The position numbers and the translations under genes are program-made. A model generated the notes under the pieces. The model was not told where the DNA came from. It made no database searches and saw nothing but the letters and a program-made list of their open reading frames with translations. A stretch of 61,490 nucleotides of DNA from Janthinobacterium sp. (GTDB taxonomy: Bacteria; Pseudomonadota; Gammaproteobacteria; Burkholderiales; Burkholderiaceae_D): NCBI RefSeq assembly GCF_009923995.1, contig NZ_RFSK01000035.1:1-61490 (forward strand), in the 5' to 3' direction. Below are positions 38,560-48,136 of the stretch, in pieces; within the stretch, counting starts at the first letter, position 1, and each line of letters opens with the position of its first letter.

Positions 38560-39471
38560 TTACTGCTCGCGCTTGGCCTTCAGCTTTTGCTTGAGCTGCG
38601 CCATGACGGCAAAGGTCGCCTGCTCGCCCGCCAGGATGGCCTGGTTGCGGCTGTTGAAGTCGTTGCCCTTCATGGTGCCCAGGCTGGGCTGGATCACCAC
38701 GTCCGCATCCTTCAATTCGAACTGGTTGATGCGCTGGCCCATGATGGCGAAGGTCTGCATGATCACTTCCATCGAGCTGATGGCCTTCTGCGTATCCGTC
38801 TGCGACGAGATATTCACGGCGATGATGAAGTCGGCGCCCATGTCGCGCGCAAAGCGCACGGGCACGGGGGCGACGAGGCCGCCATCGACATAGGTATGGC
38901 CGGCGATCGTCACGGGCTGGAACACGCCGGGCACGGCCGACGAGGCGCGCACGGCCATGCCGGTGTTGCCGCGCTGGAACAGGATCGGCTGGCCATTCTT
39001 CAGGTCGGTGGCGACGACGCCAAACGGGATTTTCAGCTTTTCCAGCGGCACGCCGCCGACGGCCTTGTTGACATAGCTTTGCAGGGCCTCGCCCTTGAGC
39101 ACGCCGGAGGACTTGCCGAACAGGGGCAAGGCCCAGTCGGAAATGGCCGCCTCGTCCATGTCGAAGGCCATCTTTTGCAGGGCGAAGCCGGAATTGCCCG
39201 CCGCATACAAGGCTCCCACGACGCTGCCGGCGCTGGTGCCCGTGACGATGTCGGCATGGATGCCCTGCGATTCGAGCGCCTTGATCACGCCGATATGCGC
39301 GAAGCCGCGCGCCGCGCCGCCGCCCAGGGCCAGGCCGATCTTGATCTTGCGGGGTGCGACGACGACCGGCTCGGGCGGCGTCAGTACTTGTACGGGTTTC
39401 GGGGCGGTGGTATCGCAGCCGGCCAGCACGAAGGCGGCCAGGGCAAGCAGGGTCAGGCGTTTAGGGAACAT
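38560..39471 (-). CDS. Patatin-like phospholipase, predicted lipoprotein
   Basis: 303 residues from ATG 39471; a GTG at 39492 is possible. The lipobox LAAFVLAGC predicts lipid attachment at Cys about residue 18. The patatin domain has the oxyanion loop LGGGAARGFAHIGVI, the nucleophile elbow GTSAG and the catalytic Asp in DGGLVAPVPV. Related to the RssA/NTE group. Envelope location and a Ser-Asp dyad point to phospholipid or lipid-ester hydrolysis. Stands alone. Confidence 0.92.
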   Translation of the reverse strand: MFPKRLTLLALAAFVLAGCDTTAPKPVQVLTPPEPVVVAPRKIKIGLALGGGAARGFAHIGVIKALESQGIHADIVTGTSAGSVVGALYAAGNSGFALQKMAFDMDEAAISDWALPLFGKSSGVLKGEALQSYVNKAVGGVPLEKLKIPFGVVATDLKNGQPILFQRGNTGMAVRASSAVPGVFQPVTIAGHTYVDGGLVAPVPVRFARDMGADFIIAVNISSQTDTQKAISSMEVIMQTFAIMGQRINQFELKDADVVIQPSLGTMKGNDFNSRNQAILAGEQATFAVMAQLKQKLKAKREQ

Positions 39472-39626
39472 AGTGGCAGGAAAGAACCGCACGCGGCAGT
39501 AAAAAGAAGAGCCGATTGTAGCGCAAGCACGGGCGCGGTCGCTGAAGCCCGTCTTAAATGTTTATAGTGACAATGTTCGTGCGCACCCGTCCGGCTGCTA
39601 GACTGGCGCCTGGCCCTTTACTGACC

Positions 39627-40295
39627 ATGCACATGCCGCACCCCTTGCAATTTGCCGACAGCCGCGCCCTGAGCGCCCCGTTTGCACAACAGTTATCCAC
39701 CATGCCGCCCGACGGCGCCCTCGCCTGGCTGACCGCCGTGCTGGCCGCGCAGGCGCCCGCGCTGCGCTCCTCGAACGCCAGCCTGCTGGCCTACACGGGC
39801 AATCCGGCCGCCATGGCGTGGATCGAGGCTAATATAGCGTCGCCCGTGGCAACACAATGGGGCGTGGCGGCGGCGCTGCTGGACACGCCCTGGCCCCGCA
39901 TCGCCGGCTGGCTGCAGCGCGGCGGCCCGCACCGACTGATGGCGCTCGACACTCTGCTGGCGTATCGCAAGCCGGCCGTCAACATGGCGCCGCTGGAACA
40001 GATCGCCGCCCCCGTGCTGCCGCAAGCGCCCGCGCGCGCGGAACTCGACGCGGCGCTGGCCGCCTGCCTGGCAGCGTCTGCCACGCCGCGCATCCAGGCG
40101 GCGGTGACCGCCATTGCCAAACACGGCGACGAGATCCTGCGCGGCGGCCCGCGCGGCGTGGCCGTGGCCGACTTGCCGCGCCTGTACCTGGACCCGACAC
40201 CGTTCCAGCACGCCACCGCCATCCTGGCGCAGCACGAAACGGTGGCCGCCGGCATGCGCGACAAGCTGCAGAACTTGCTCAAGGGAATAGTGTGA
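39627..40295 (+). CDS. Protein of unknown function, coupled to a barstar-like gene
   Basis: 222 residues from ATG 39627; ATG 39633 is close by. Soluble and Ala/Leu-rich, with repeated helical pairs reminiscent of HEAT-type repeats (ALAWLTAVLAAQAPALRSS, LDAALAACLAASATPRIQAAVTAIAKHGDEIL, ATAILAQHETVAAGMRDKL). No signal or membrane segment. Its stop overlaps the start of the barstar-like gene (GTGA), so the two are made together. Confidence 0.68.
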   Translation: MHMPHPLQFADSRALSAPFAQQLSTMPPDGALAWLTAVLAAQAPALRSSNASLLAYTGNPAAMAWIEANIASPVATQWGVAAALLDTPWPRIAGWLQRGGPHRLMALDTLLAYRKPAVNMAPLEQIAAPVLPQAPARAELDAALAACLAASATPRIQAAVTAIAKHGDEILRGGPRGVAVADLPRLYLDPTPFQHATAILAQHETVAAGMRDKLQNLLKGIV

Positions 40296-40579
40296 GCCGG
40301 CAAGCCCTCGTGACGATCGACTTGAGCGGGATCAATTCGGCGCGCCCCTTGCATGCCGCCCTGGCCGCCGCGCTGGGCTTCCCTTCCTTCTACGGCATGA
40401 ACTGGGATGCATTCCACGATGCCATCACGGGCCTGGTGGACATGCCGCAACAGCTGGAGCTGCGCGGCTGGCCCGCCTTCGCGGCACGCCTGCCCCGCGA
40501 CGCGGCCATCCTGCAACGCATCCTGGCGCGCATGGCGCAGGAAATGCCGGCCGTGGCGGCGCAAGTGCGGTACGTGTGA
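40292..40579 (+). CDS. Barstar-family (ribonuclease inhibitor-like) protein
   Basis: 95 residues starting at GTG 40292, which overlaps the previous stop. The core GFPSFYGMNWDAFHDAITGL is the typical barstar signature (FPxxYGxNWDAfwD), followed by the strand LELRGWPAF. Barstar proteins bind and block barnase-type RNases. No barnase-like gene is visible in the window, so this is an orphan inhibitor or a regulatory homologue. The start codon and coupling are clear. Confidence 0.87.
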   Translation: MSRQALVTIDLSGINSARPLHAALAAALGFPSFYGMNWDAFHDAITGLVDMPQQLELRGWPAFAARLPRDAAILQRILARMAQEMPAVAAQVRYV

Positions 40580-40602
40580 CACAGGACAACGCCAGGAAAC
40601 GC

Positions 40603-40632
40603 TTGACAGCCCGCCCCAACCTCCCTTACATT
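40603..40632 (+). promoter_or_regulatory. leuA promoter
   Basis: TTGACA, 18-base spacer, TACATT. The expected start point is about 40639, the first base of the leader peptide ATG. Confidence 0.65.
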
Positions 40633-40638
40633 GGGTGC

Positions 40639-40707
40639 ATGTCCTCCTTCAAACATCCATCCCCTTCCCTGCTGTCGCTATCGCGACTACTACTAGCACG
40701 CGCATAA
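40639..40707 (+). CDS. leuL: Putative leu leader peptide (attenuation)
   Basis: A 22-residue frame, MSSFKHPSPSLLSLSRLLLA plus two residues. Six of its codons are Leu, including a run CTA CTA CTA and another CTA, a codon rarely used in this GC-rich DNA. Leu-codon runs ahead of leuA are the hallmark of ribosome-stalling attenuators. There is no ribosome site and the ATG coincides with the predicted transcript start, so translation may be leaderless. No classic terminator hairpin with a U-tract was found downstream, so the mechanism may differ. Confidence 0.6.
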   Translation: MSSFKHPSPSLLSLSRLLLARA

Positions 40708-40768
40708 GCTTGCCGCATTGCTTCGCCTGGCCATCCGCCGGCGTGTTTCAAGAACCCTGGAAGGTTTG

Positions 40769-40879
40769 ATGATGTTTGCACCATCCCCCGCTACACCCGT
40801 AATTTCTGACGCGACCGCCCCCGCTGGCGCCGTTGCCGTGCTTTGCCTGCTAAAACTACCGATCGCTTGCCTGGCCTAG
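40769..40879 (+). CDS. Second upstream reading frame in the leuA leader
   Basis: A 36-residue frame with a good ribosome site (GGAAGG) and a hydrophobic, Leu-containing end ([15 protein letters not shown], with two CTA codons). It may be a second leader peptide or chance. It ends 71 bases before leuA, inside the arms of a 10-bp inverted repeat (40706-40715 with 40895-40904) that could form alternative RNA structures. Confidence 0.3.
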   Translation: MMFAPSPATPVISDATAPAGAVAVLCLLKLPIACLA

Positions 40880-40949
40880 TGTTGCGTGGCCGCCCGGCAA
40901 GCTTGCGCCACAACCATTGATTTCCCCCTATCTTCAGGAGTACCCGATC

Positions 40950-42656
40950 ATGATGTTGCAGAACCCAGCTTCCAAATACCGCGCCTTCCCTCCCGTCAAG
41001 TTGACCGACCGTCAATGGCCGAACCAGATCATCAGCAAGCCGCCTATCTGGATGAGCACCGACTTGCGCGACGGCAACCAGTCCCTGATCGAGCCGATGA
41101 GCGCGGAAAAGAAGCTGCGGTTCTTCGAGATGCTGATCGCCATCGGCCTGAAGGAAATCGAAGTGGGTTTCCCATCGGCATCGCAGACGGACTTCGATTT
41201 CGTGCGCAAACTCGTCGATGAAGGCCGCATCCCGGACGACGTCACCATCATCGTGCTGACCCAGTCGCGCGAAGAACTGATACGCCGCACGGTGGAATCC
41301 GTCGTCGGCGCCAAGCGCGCCATCGTGCACCTGTACAACTCCGTGGCGCCCGTGTTCCGCAAGGTCGTGTTCGGCATGTCGCGCGAGGAAATCACCAACA
41401 TCGCCACCACCGGCACCACCCTGGTCAAGCAACTGGTGGCGCAGCATCCGGAAACGGAATGGGGCTTCGAATACACGCCGGAATCGTTCTCCACGACGGA
41501 ACTCGATTTCTCCAAGCATATCTGCGACGCCGTCAGCGCCATCTGGAAGCCGACGCCCGCCAACAAGATGATCATCAACCTGCCATCGACCGTGGAATGC
41601 AGCACGCCCAATGTGTATGCGGACCAGATCGAATGGATGTCGCGCAAGCTGGCGCGCCGCGATTCCATCATCATCAGCGTGCACCCGCACAATGACCGCG
41701 GCACGGCCGTCGCGTCGGCCGAGCTGGCCGTGATGGCGGGCGCCGACCGCGTGGAAGGCTGTTTGTTCGGCAACGGCGAGCGCACCGGCAACGTCGACCT
41801 CGTGACCCTGGCGATGAACTTGTACACGCAGGGCGTGCACCCGGGCCTGGATTTCTCCGACATCGACACCGTGCGCAAATGCGTGGAAGAGTGCAACCAG
41901 CTGCCCGTCCACCCGCGCCACCCGTATGCGGGCGACCTGGTGTTCACGGCGTTTTCCGGCTCGCACCAGGATGCCATCAAGAAAGGTTTCGCCAAGCAGC
42001 AGCCGGACAGCATCTGGGAAGTGCCGTACCTGCCCATCGACCCGGCCGACCTGGGCCGCAGCTACGACGCCGTGATCCGCGTCAACAGCCAGTCCGGCAA
42101 GGGCGGCATGTCCTACCTGCTGGAACAGGAATACGGCCTGGTCCTGCCGCGCCGCCTGCAGATCGAATTCTCGCGCGCCGTGCAAGCCGTGGCAGACGCC
42201 ACGGGCCGCGAAATCGCCGCGCAGGATATCCATGAAATTTTCCAGAAGGAATACCTGGAACAGACGGCACCGTACGCCTACGCCTCGCACCGCATGGTGG
42301 AAGACACGAGCAGCGATGAATCCGTGCAGATCGACATCAGCCTGTCGCACCGCCAGGCGCCGCTGGCCCTGCAGGGCGGCGGCAACGGCCCCATCGACGC
42401 CTTCGTCAATGCCCTGGGCCTGGACATCAAGCTGATGGACTACCATGAGCATTCCATCGGCTCGGGCGCCAATGCCAAGGCCGCCTGCTATGTCGAGTTG
42501 CGCCTGGACAACGGCCCTACCCTGTTCGGCGCCGCCATCGACAGCAACATCGTCACCGCCTCGTTCAAGGCCGTGCTGTCGGCCGTGAACCGCCGCATCA
42601 AGCAGACGGAAGCGGAAAAAACAACAGCAGCCGACGTGGCGGCCAGCGCCGCCTAA
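40950..42656 (+). CDS. leuA: 2-isopropylmalate synthase
   Basis: 568 residues, the long LeuA form. It condenses acetyl-CoA and 2-oxoisovalerate, the first leucine-specific step. The TIM barrel has the conserved start [15 protein letters not shown], the metal-site [15 protein letters not shown] and [15 protein letters not shown]; the C-terminal regulatory domain (about residues 430-555) binds leucine for feedback inhibition. AGGAG lies 9 bases before the ATG. A strong terminator follows. Confidence 0.97.
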   Translation: MMLQNPASKYRAFPPVKLTDRQWPNQIISKPPIWMSTDLRDGNQSLIEPMSAEKKLRFFEMLIAIGLKEIEVGFPSASQTDFDFVRKLVDEGRIPDDVTIIVLTQSREELIRRTVESVVGAKRAIVHLYNSVAPVFRKVVFGMSREEITNIATTGTTLVKQLVAQHPETEWGFEYTPESFSTTELDFSKHICDAVSAIWKPTPANKMIINLPSTVECSTPNVYADQIEWMSRKLARRDSIIISVHPHNDRGTAVASAELAVMAGADRVEGCLFGNGERTGNVDLVTLAMNLYTQGVHPGLDFSDIDTVRKCVEECNQLPVHPRHPYAGDLVFTAFSGSHQDAIKKGFAKQQPDSIWEVPYLPIDPADLGRSYDAVIRVNSQSGKGGMSYLLEQEYGLVLPRRLQIEFSRAVQAVADATGREIAAQDIHEIFQKEYLEQTAPYAYASHRMVEDTSSDESVQIDISLSHRQAPLALQGGGNGPIDAFVNALGLDIKLMDYHEHSIGSGANAKAACYVELRLDNGPTLFGAAIDSNIVTASFKAVLSAVNRRIKQTEAEKTTAADVAASAA

Positions 42657-42682
42657 GCAATTTCGACGCGCTCCATAGGGAT

Positions 42683-42718
42683 AAAAAGCGGTACGGCTTG
42701 ATCGCCGTGCCGCTTTTT
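42683..42718 (+). terminator. Intrinsic terminator of leuA
   Basis: A perfect 15-bp inverted repeat (AAAAAGCGGTACGGC with its complement) around a 6-nt loop, ending in five T; likely works in both directions. Confidence 0.92.
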
Positions 42719-42823
42719 CATTTCTTTCTGGCAATTACCAGTGCCAATCAGGTATTGCCGGCCGTATAATTGATTCATAACAAGACCAGCGGAGACAGAA
42801 TATCAGCTACCGAGGGAATCAGT

Positions 42824-44428
42824 ATGAAATTGACGGACATGAAGATAGGCGCGCGCCTGGGTGCGGGTTTTGGCGTGGTATTGCTGCTGATGGCAGTGCT
42901 GGTGGGCACGGGCCTGTTCCGGCTGGACAAGATCGGCGCCCTCAGCGACTCCATCATCGAGCGCGACTGGGCCAAGGCCGACGCCATCGCCACCATCCGC
43001 AGCACCACCCGCTCGAACGCGGCCCTCGTGCTGGAACTGTTCATCCATGAAGATCCCGCCCGTGCCAGCGCCATCCACGCGGAAATCGACGCCAACAAGG
43101 CCACCATCACGGACGCGCTGGCCATCCTCGACCGCCTGATCGTGCTGCCGGAAGGCAAGGAACTGCTGGCGACCCTGAAACAGCAGCGCAAGGCCTATGT
43201 CGTGTCATTCAGCCAGGCGGACAAGCTGCTGGGCGCGGGACAGCGGGCGCAAGCGGCCCTGCACGTGCGCGACGACACCCTGCCCGCCCTGACGCGCCTG
43301 CAGGCGACCGTGAACCGCCTGAACGACATCCAGCGCGGCGTCGTCGTCCAGGGCGGCCGACAAATCCGCCAGAATATCTCCACGGCAAACGTGCTGATGA
43401 CCAGCCTGGGCGCGGCCGCCTTGCTGCTGGGCGTGCTCTTCGCCTGGCGGGTCACGCGCTCGATCACCACGCCCGTCGCCTACGCCTTGCGCGTGGCGCA
43501 GGCCGTGGCCGCAGGCGACTTGAGCAGCAAGATCGCAGCCGAAGGCAAGGATGAAACGGCGCAGCTGCTGCACGCGCTGCGCGACATGAACGACAACCTG
43601 GCCACCCTGGTGGGGCAGGTGCGCAGCGGCACGGGCACCATCGCCGTGGCGTCGAGCGAGATCGCCAGCGGCAATGCCGACCTGTCGGCCCGCACGGAGG
43701 CCCAGGCCAGCGCGCTGGAAGAGACGGCGTCGTCGATGATCGAACTGACGGGCACAGTGCGCAGCAACAGCGACAACGCGCGCCAGGCCGACACCCTGGC
43801 CCGTTCGGCATCCGCCATCGCCCAGCGCGGCGGCACGGCCATGGCCCAGGTGGTCGATACCATGGACGCCATCAATGCGTCCTCGCGCAAGATCGTCGAC
43901 ATCATCGCCGTCATCGACGGCATCGCCTTCCAGACCAACATCCTGGCCCTGAATGCGGCCGTGGAAGCGGCCAGGGCCGGCGAACAGGGACGCGGCTTTG
44001 CCGTCGTTGCCACCGAAGTGCGCAACCTGGCGCACCGCTCCAGCCAGGCGGCGAAGGAGATCAAGGAACTCATTGCTGACTCCGTCAGCCGGGTCGGCCA
44101 GGGCGCGCAGCTGGTCAGCCAGGCGGGCGCCACGATGGATGAAGTGGTGGCCAGCGTGGGCCGGGTCAGCGCCATCGTCGGGGAAATCAGCGTCGCCAAC
44201 CACGAACAAAGCGAAGGCATCGAGCAGATCAATGCCGCCATCATGCAGATGGACCAGACGACGCAGCAGAACGCGGCCCTCGTCGAGCAGGCGGCGGCCG
44301 CCGCGGCGGCCATGCATGCACAGGCGGGCGAGCTGGAAACCCTCGTCAGCCAGTTCACGCTGGAGTCCGGCACCGGCGGCAAGGCAGCGCCCCGCCCTGC
44401 CGCGCCCGCCGTCCCGCGCCTGGGCTAG
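42824..44428 (+). CDS. Methyl-accepting chemotaxis protein
   Basis: 534 residues. First membrane helix about residues 10-30 ([20 protein letters not shown]), a periplasmic four-helix-bundle sensor (30-190), second helix (about 190-210), a HAMP domain, and a long cytoplasmic signalling coil with the hairpin tip [36 protein letters not shown]. No C-terminal CheR/CheB-tethering pentapeptide. Ligand unknown. Ribosome site GAGGGAA; no other chemotaxis genes nearby. Confidence 0.96.
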   Translation: MKLTDMKIGARLGAGFGVVLLLMAVLVGTGLFRLDKIGALSDSIIERDWAKADAIATIRSTTRSNAALVLELFIHEDPARASAIHAEIDANKATITDALAILDRLIVLPEGKELLATLKQQRKAYVVSFSQADKLLGAGQRAQAALHVRDDTLPALTRLQATVNRLNDIQRGVVVQGGRQIRQNISTANVLMTSLGAAALLLGVLFAWRVTRSITTPVAYALRVAQAVAAGDLSSKIAAEGKDETAQLLHALRDMNDNLATLVGQVRSGTGTIAVASSEIASGNADLSARTEAQASALEETASSMIELTGTVRSNSDNARQADTLARSASAIAQRGGTAMAQVVDTMDAINASSRKIVDIIAVIDGIAFQTNILALNAAVEAARAGEQGRGFAVVATEVRNLAHRSSQAAKEIKELIADSVSRVGQGAQLVSQAGATMDEVVASVGRVSAIVGEISVANHEQSEGIEQINAAIMQMDQTTQQNAALVEQAAAAAAAMHAQAGELETLVSQFTLESGTGGKAAPRPAAPAVPRLG

Positions 44429-44432
44429 GTCC

Positions 44433-45665
44433 TTATTCCACCTGGCGCGCCAGGCGGATGCCGGTAAATTGCCAGCGCGCCCCGGCCGGGAAGAAATTGC
44501 GGTAGCTGGCGCGCGCGTGGCCGGGCGGCGTGGCGCACGAGGAGCCGCGCAGCACGTACTGGTTCAGCATGAACTTGCCGTTGTATTCACCGAGCGCGCC
44601 GGGCGCCGGACGGTAGCCCGGATACGGCGCATAGCTGCTGCTGGTCCACTGCCAGCAATGGCCGAACATTTGCCGCAATCCCCCGCCCGGCGTGGCGGCG
44701 GCCGGATGCAGCTGGCCTGTTTCCACGGCGACACCCTGCGCCGCCACTTCCCACTCCGCTTCCGTCGGCAGGCGGGCGCCGGCCCAGTGCGCATAGGCAT
44801 CCGCCTCGAACAGCGACAAATGGCTGGCCGGTGCCTGCAGGTCCAGCGGGCGCAAGCCGGACAGGGTGAATTCCTGCCAGCGGCCGCCATCGTCGCGCTG
44901 CCAGTACAGCGGACACTGCAACTGCTGGCTGCGCACCCAGTCCCAGCCTTCGGCCAGCCACAGATGGGCCGTGCGGTAGCCGCCCGCCTCGATGAAGGCG
45001 AGATAGTCGCCATTCGTCACGAGCGCGCTGGCCAGCTGGAACGGCGCCACGTACTGCGGGTGGCGCGGCAATTCATTGTCGAAGCAAAAGCCGTCGCCCG
45101 CATGGCCGATCTGCGTCAGGCCGCCGTCGAAGGCGATCCAGGCAGGCGATGGCGCAGGCGCCGCCGCGCTGTCCGGCGCCCCATCCACGTAAGCGGGAAA
45201 CAAGGGACTCTGCGCGAGCAAATGCTTGACATCCGTCAACAGCAACTCCTGGTGCTGCTGTTCGTGCTCGAGTCCCAGCGCCAGCAGCATGGTCAGGCGT
45301 TCGCGCTCGGGGCGCGCCAGTTCGCCAGCGAGCAGGCGGGCGACGCGCGCATCGACATCCATCCGGTAGGCGCGCACGACGTCCATGCCGGGCCGCGTCA
45401 GCACGCCCCGCTGGGCGCGCGGGTGCTTCTCGCCCACGCCGTTGTAATACGAGTTGAACAGCACGCGGAAGGCCGGGTGGAATGGCGCGAAGCCCGCCTC
45501 CATGCTTTCCAGGATAAAGGTTTCAAAGAACCACGTGGTATGCGCCAGGTGCCATTTCACGGGACTGGCGTCCGGCATCGATTGCGCGCCGCAATCCTCG
45601 TCGGACAGGGGTTCGGCCAGCCGCAGCGAATGCCGGCGCACGGTATGGTAATGATCGATCAGCAT
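44433..45665 (-). CDS. egtB: Ergothioneine biosynthesis protein EgtB
   Basis: 410 residues from ATG 45665 (AAAGG upstream). An iron-dependent sulfoxide synthase that joins hercynine to a thiol. The N-terminal DinB-like domain supplies iron-binding His (WHLAHTTWFFE; LGLEHEQQHQELLL, the HxxxHQE motif), and the C-terminal formylglycine-generating-enzyme-like domain has ARLPTEAEWEVAAQ and the ending VLRGSSCATPPGHARASYRNFF. It lies 8 bases after egtD, in one operon. Confidence 0.96.
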   Translation of the reverse strand: MLIDHYHTVRRHSLRLAEPLSDEDCGAQSMPDASPVKWHLAHTTWFFETFILESMEAGFAPFHPAFRVLFNSYYNGVGEKHPRAQRGVLTRPGMDVVRAYRMDVDARVARLLAGELARPERERLTMLLALGLEHEQQHQELLLTDVKHLLAQSPLFPAYVDGAPDSAAAPAPSPAWIAFDGGLTQIGHAGDGFCFDNELPRHPQYVAPFQLASALVTNGDYLAFIEAGGYRTAHLWLAEGWDWVRSQQLQCPLYWQRDDGGRWQEFTLSGLRPLDLQAPASHLSLFEADAYAHWAGARLPTEAEWEVAAQGVAVETGQLHPAAATPGGGLRQMFGHCWQWTSSSYAPYPGYRPAPGALGEYNGKFMLNQYVLRGSSCATPPGHARASYRNFFPAGARWQFTGIRLARQVE

Positions 45666-45673
45666 CGTCGCCT

Positions 45674-46666
45674 TTAATCTCGGATGGCTCTGGCATAAAT
45701 GACGGCAAACCACTGCTGCGGGTCCGTCCAGACTTGCACCGTGGAAAACCCGGCCTGCTCCAGCAAGCCGACGAAGCCGGCCCGCGTATATTTGTAGCTG
45801 TCTTCCGTATGGATGCGCTCGCCTTTCGCGAAACGCCGCTCGCCGCCCTTCCAGCGGACGACTTGTTCGCGGCGCGCTTCCAGGTGCATCTCCACGCGGC
45901 TCTCGTCGGCGTTGAAAAAGCCGTGGTGCTGCCAGGCGCGCACGTCGAAATCGGCACCGATCAACCCGTTCACGTGGCGCAGCATGTTCAGGTTGAAGGC
46001 GGCCGTGACGCCCAGCGCATCGTCGTAGGCGGCGTCGAGGATGGCGTCCTCCTTGACCAGGTCGACGCCGATCAGCAAGCCCCCGTCGCCGTCGGAATTG
46101 GCGCGCAGGCGGCGCAGGAAGGCGATCGCTTGCTCCGGCGCAAAATTGCCGATCGACGAGCCGGGATAGAAAAACAGCCGCCGCGCGTCGCGCACGCTGG
46201 CGGGCAAGTCCAGGCGGCTGGAAAAATCCAGGCCCAGGCCCGTCATCTCGATGTGCGGAAAGCGCTGCTGCAGCCGGCCCAGCGATTCGCTGAGAAAGTC
46301 ATAGGAAATATCCACGGCCACGTACTGCGCCGGATGCAGCAGGGGAAACAGGCTGGCGGCCTTGGCGCAATTGCCCGCGCCCAGGTCGATCAGGGTGCTG
46401 CCCGGTCCCACCGCATGCGCGATCTCGGCGCCATGGCGGGCGAAGATGGCCGCTTCCGTGCGCGTCGGATAGTACTCGGGCAAGGCGCAGATGGCTTCGA
46501 ACAGTTTCGAGCCCAGCGCGTCGTACAGGTATTTGGGCGACGTCCAGGCCTGGCGCGCCAGCAGGCCGCTGCTGATCTCGGCTATCGTGGCAGGAGTGGC
46601 GCTGGCCGCTTCGGCGTTGCCGGCGGGATAGAAATCGGACAGATGCTGCGCGGGTGGCGTGGTCAT
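45674..46666 (-). CDS. egtD: L-histidine N-alpha-methyltransferase EgtD
   Basis: 330 residues. It trimethylates histidine to hercynine, the first step of ergothioneine synthesis. N-terminal SPKYLYDALGSKLFEAIC and PEYYPTRTE, the SAM-binding loop STLIDLGAGNCAKA, the FFYPGSSIGNF block and the C-terminal FSTVQVWTDPQQWFAV are family hallmarks. No egtA, egtC or egtE is near; many proteobacteria use only EgtB/EgtD plus a lyase elsewhere. Confidence 0.96.
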   Translation of the reverse strand: MTTPPAQHLSDFYPAGNAEAASATPATIAEISSGLLARQAWTSPKYLYDALGSKLFEAICALPEYYPTRTEAAIFARHGAEIAHAVGPGSTLIDLGAGNCAKAASLFPLLHPAQYVAVDISYDFLSESLGRLQQRFPHIEMTGLGLDFSSRLDLPASVRDARRLFFYPGSSIGNFAPEQAIAFLRRLRANSDGDGGLLIGVDLVKEDAILDAAYDDALGVTAAFNLNMLRHVNGLIGADFDVRAWQHHGFFNADESRVEMHLEARREQVVRWKGGERRFAKGERIHTEDSYKYTRAGFVGLLEQAGFSTVQVWTDPQQWFAVIYARAIRD

Positions 46667-46977
46667 GGGCTGGCGTCGTCTCTCTCGGTTCAAGGATGGC
46701 TTGCTTGGCTGGCATCTGGCGGACAGGCCCTGCCGCACAGCCTGGCGGGCACCTGAAGCGATGACTTTTTCCCATCATAGCGGAATCCGCGCAAGCCAGC
46801 CGTGCGGCAGGTAACTTAAGGTCAAACGGGCGGCGCGCACGCGAAATTGGTATTGCCAAGCAAAAAGGACAAGCCTGTCGTATACTACACATTGCCGGCC
46901 AAACAATCCGCGCGCCATTGCAGTCCCCAGGCCCCCCTCTCCCCCGCGTGCCTCCCTTTACGATCGCCGTTAACACC

Positions 46978-47670
46978 ATGCTCGAATTGCGCCATCTGTC
47001 CAAGTCCTATGCCCATGCACGGCCCGTGCTGGCCAACCTCTCCTGCCGCTTCGAAGCGGGAGAATTCATCGCCATCATGGGCGATTCCGGCGTGGGCAAG
47101 TCGACCTTGCTGAACCTGATCGCCGGCCTCGATACGCCCGATGCGGGTGCCGAAGCGCACCCTATCCTGGTGGACGGCATAGCCATGTCCAGCCTCGATG
47201 ACGCGGCCGCCACCCAGCTGCGTCGCGCCCGCATGGGCTTTATCTTCCAGGCCTTCCACGTCTTGCCGCACCTGACCCTGCTGCAAAACGTGGCCCTGCC
47301 GCTGCTGCTCAACGGCCTGCCCCAGGAGCGTGCCGCCAGCATGCTCGAGGCGGTCGGCCTGGGCGGACGCGGCGGCGACTTTCCGCAGCAGTTGTCGGGC
47401 GGCGAAATGCAGCGCGTGGCCATCGCCCGCGCGCTCGTGCACAAGCCGGCCCTGGTGCTGGCCGACGAGCCCACCGGCAACCTCGATCCGGACACGGCGC
47501 ACAGCATCCTGCAATTGCTGCGCGCCGAGATCAAGGCCAACGGCAGTTGCGCCATCATGGTCACGCATTCGCTGGCCGCCGCTGAAATGGCGGACAGGAC
47601 CATGATCCTGACGAAAACAGGATTACAAAATACAACAACCGTCAACCGAATTGATCAAACAATCAGTTAA
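46978..47670 (+). CDS. ABC transporter ATP-binding protein (LolD/MacB-like)
   Basis: 230 residues from ATG 46978. Walker A GDSGVGKST, Q-loop FQAFHVLPHLTLLQNV, signature LSGGEMQRVAIARAL, Walker B LVLADEPTGNLD and the switch His in MVTHS. The sequence style fits the LolD/MacB/FtsE group that drives mechanotransmission permeases. No permease gene is adjacent, so it is an orphan ATPase here. No clear ribosome site; the terminal 25 residues diverge from the family. Confidence 0.88.
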   Translation: MLELRHLSKSYAHARPVLANLSCRFEAGEFIAIMGDSGVGKSTLLNLIAGLDTPDAGAEAHPILVDGIAMSSLDDAAATQLRRARMGFIFQAFHVLPHLTLLQNVALPLLLNGLPQERAASMLEAVGLGGRGGDFPQQLSGGEMQRVAIARALVHKPALVLADEPTGNLDPDTAHSILQLLRAEIKANGSCAIMVTHSLAAAEMADRTMILTKTGLQNTTTVNRIDQTIS

Positions 47671-47848
47671 TTTTACTGACCATGTATCACAAGTTTTGTT
47701 ATCGTAGTATTATTGAAAACACTTGCCTGGTTATCAATGTTGTAACGCGAATGTTGTCACGTCATCCGGACAGCCGTACTGCGATGACGAACTATAGCCG
47801 GGACCGCTTTACGGGTCCCGTCCCTTGCATAACCTGAAGGAGGAGTAA

Positions 47849-48136
47849 ATGAACGTTCGGCAAAAGAAGCTGGAAATGATTGAAGCGATGAACCGGGCGC
47901 GCGCGCTCGAACCATCGAGTTTTGTGCCCAACAAGCTGCTCGATACCCTCATCGAGAAGATGAATCTGAAAAATGATGCGGAACTGTGCCGTGTACTGGA
48001 AGTCCAGCCCCCCATCATCAGCAAGATACGGCACGGCAAACTGTCGGTCGGTGCGACGATTTTATTGCGCATGCATGAAAAGTCGGAAATCACCATCCGC
48101 GAACTGAAGGAATTGTCCGCCACGCCAGTCCATTGA
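47849..48136 (+). CDS. Small helix-turn-helix (XRE-like) protein
   Basis: 95 residues with a very strong ribosome site (GAAGGAGGAG). The central segment DTLIEKMNLKNDAELCRVLEVQPPIISKIRHGKLSVGATILLRMHE has the layout of a Cro/CI-type helix-turn-helix (A-L-x-x-L-x-V-x-x-x-x-I-S-K-I-R). The upstream leader includes a GC hairpin CGGGACC-N8-GGTCCCG at 47799-47820. It precedes the giant CHAT protein by 300 bases on the same strand; a regulatory link is only suggested by position. Confidence 0.7.
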   Translation: MNVRQKKLEMIEAMNRARALEPSSFVPNKLLDTLIEKMNLKNDAELCRVLEVQPPIISKIRHGKLSVGATILLRMHEKSEITIRELKELSATPVH

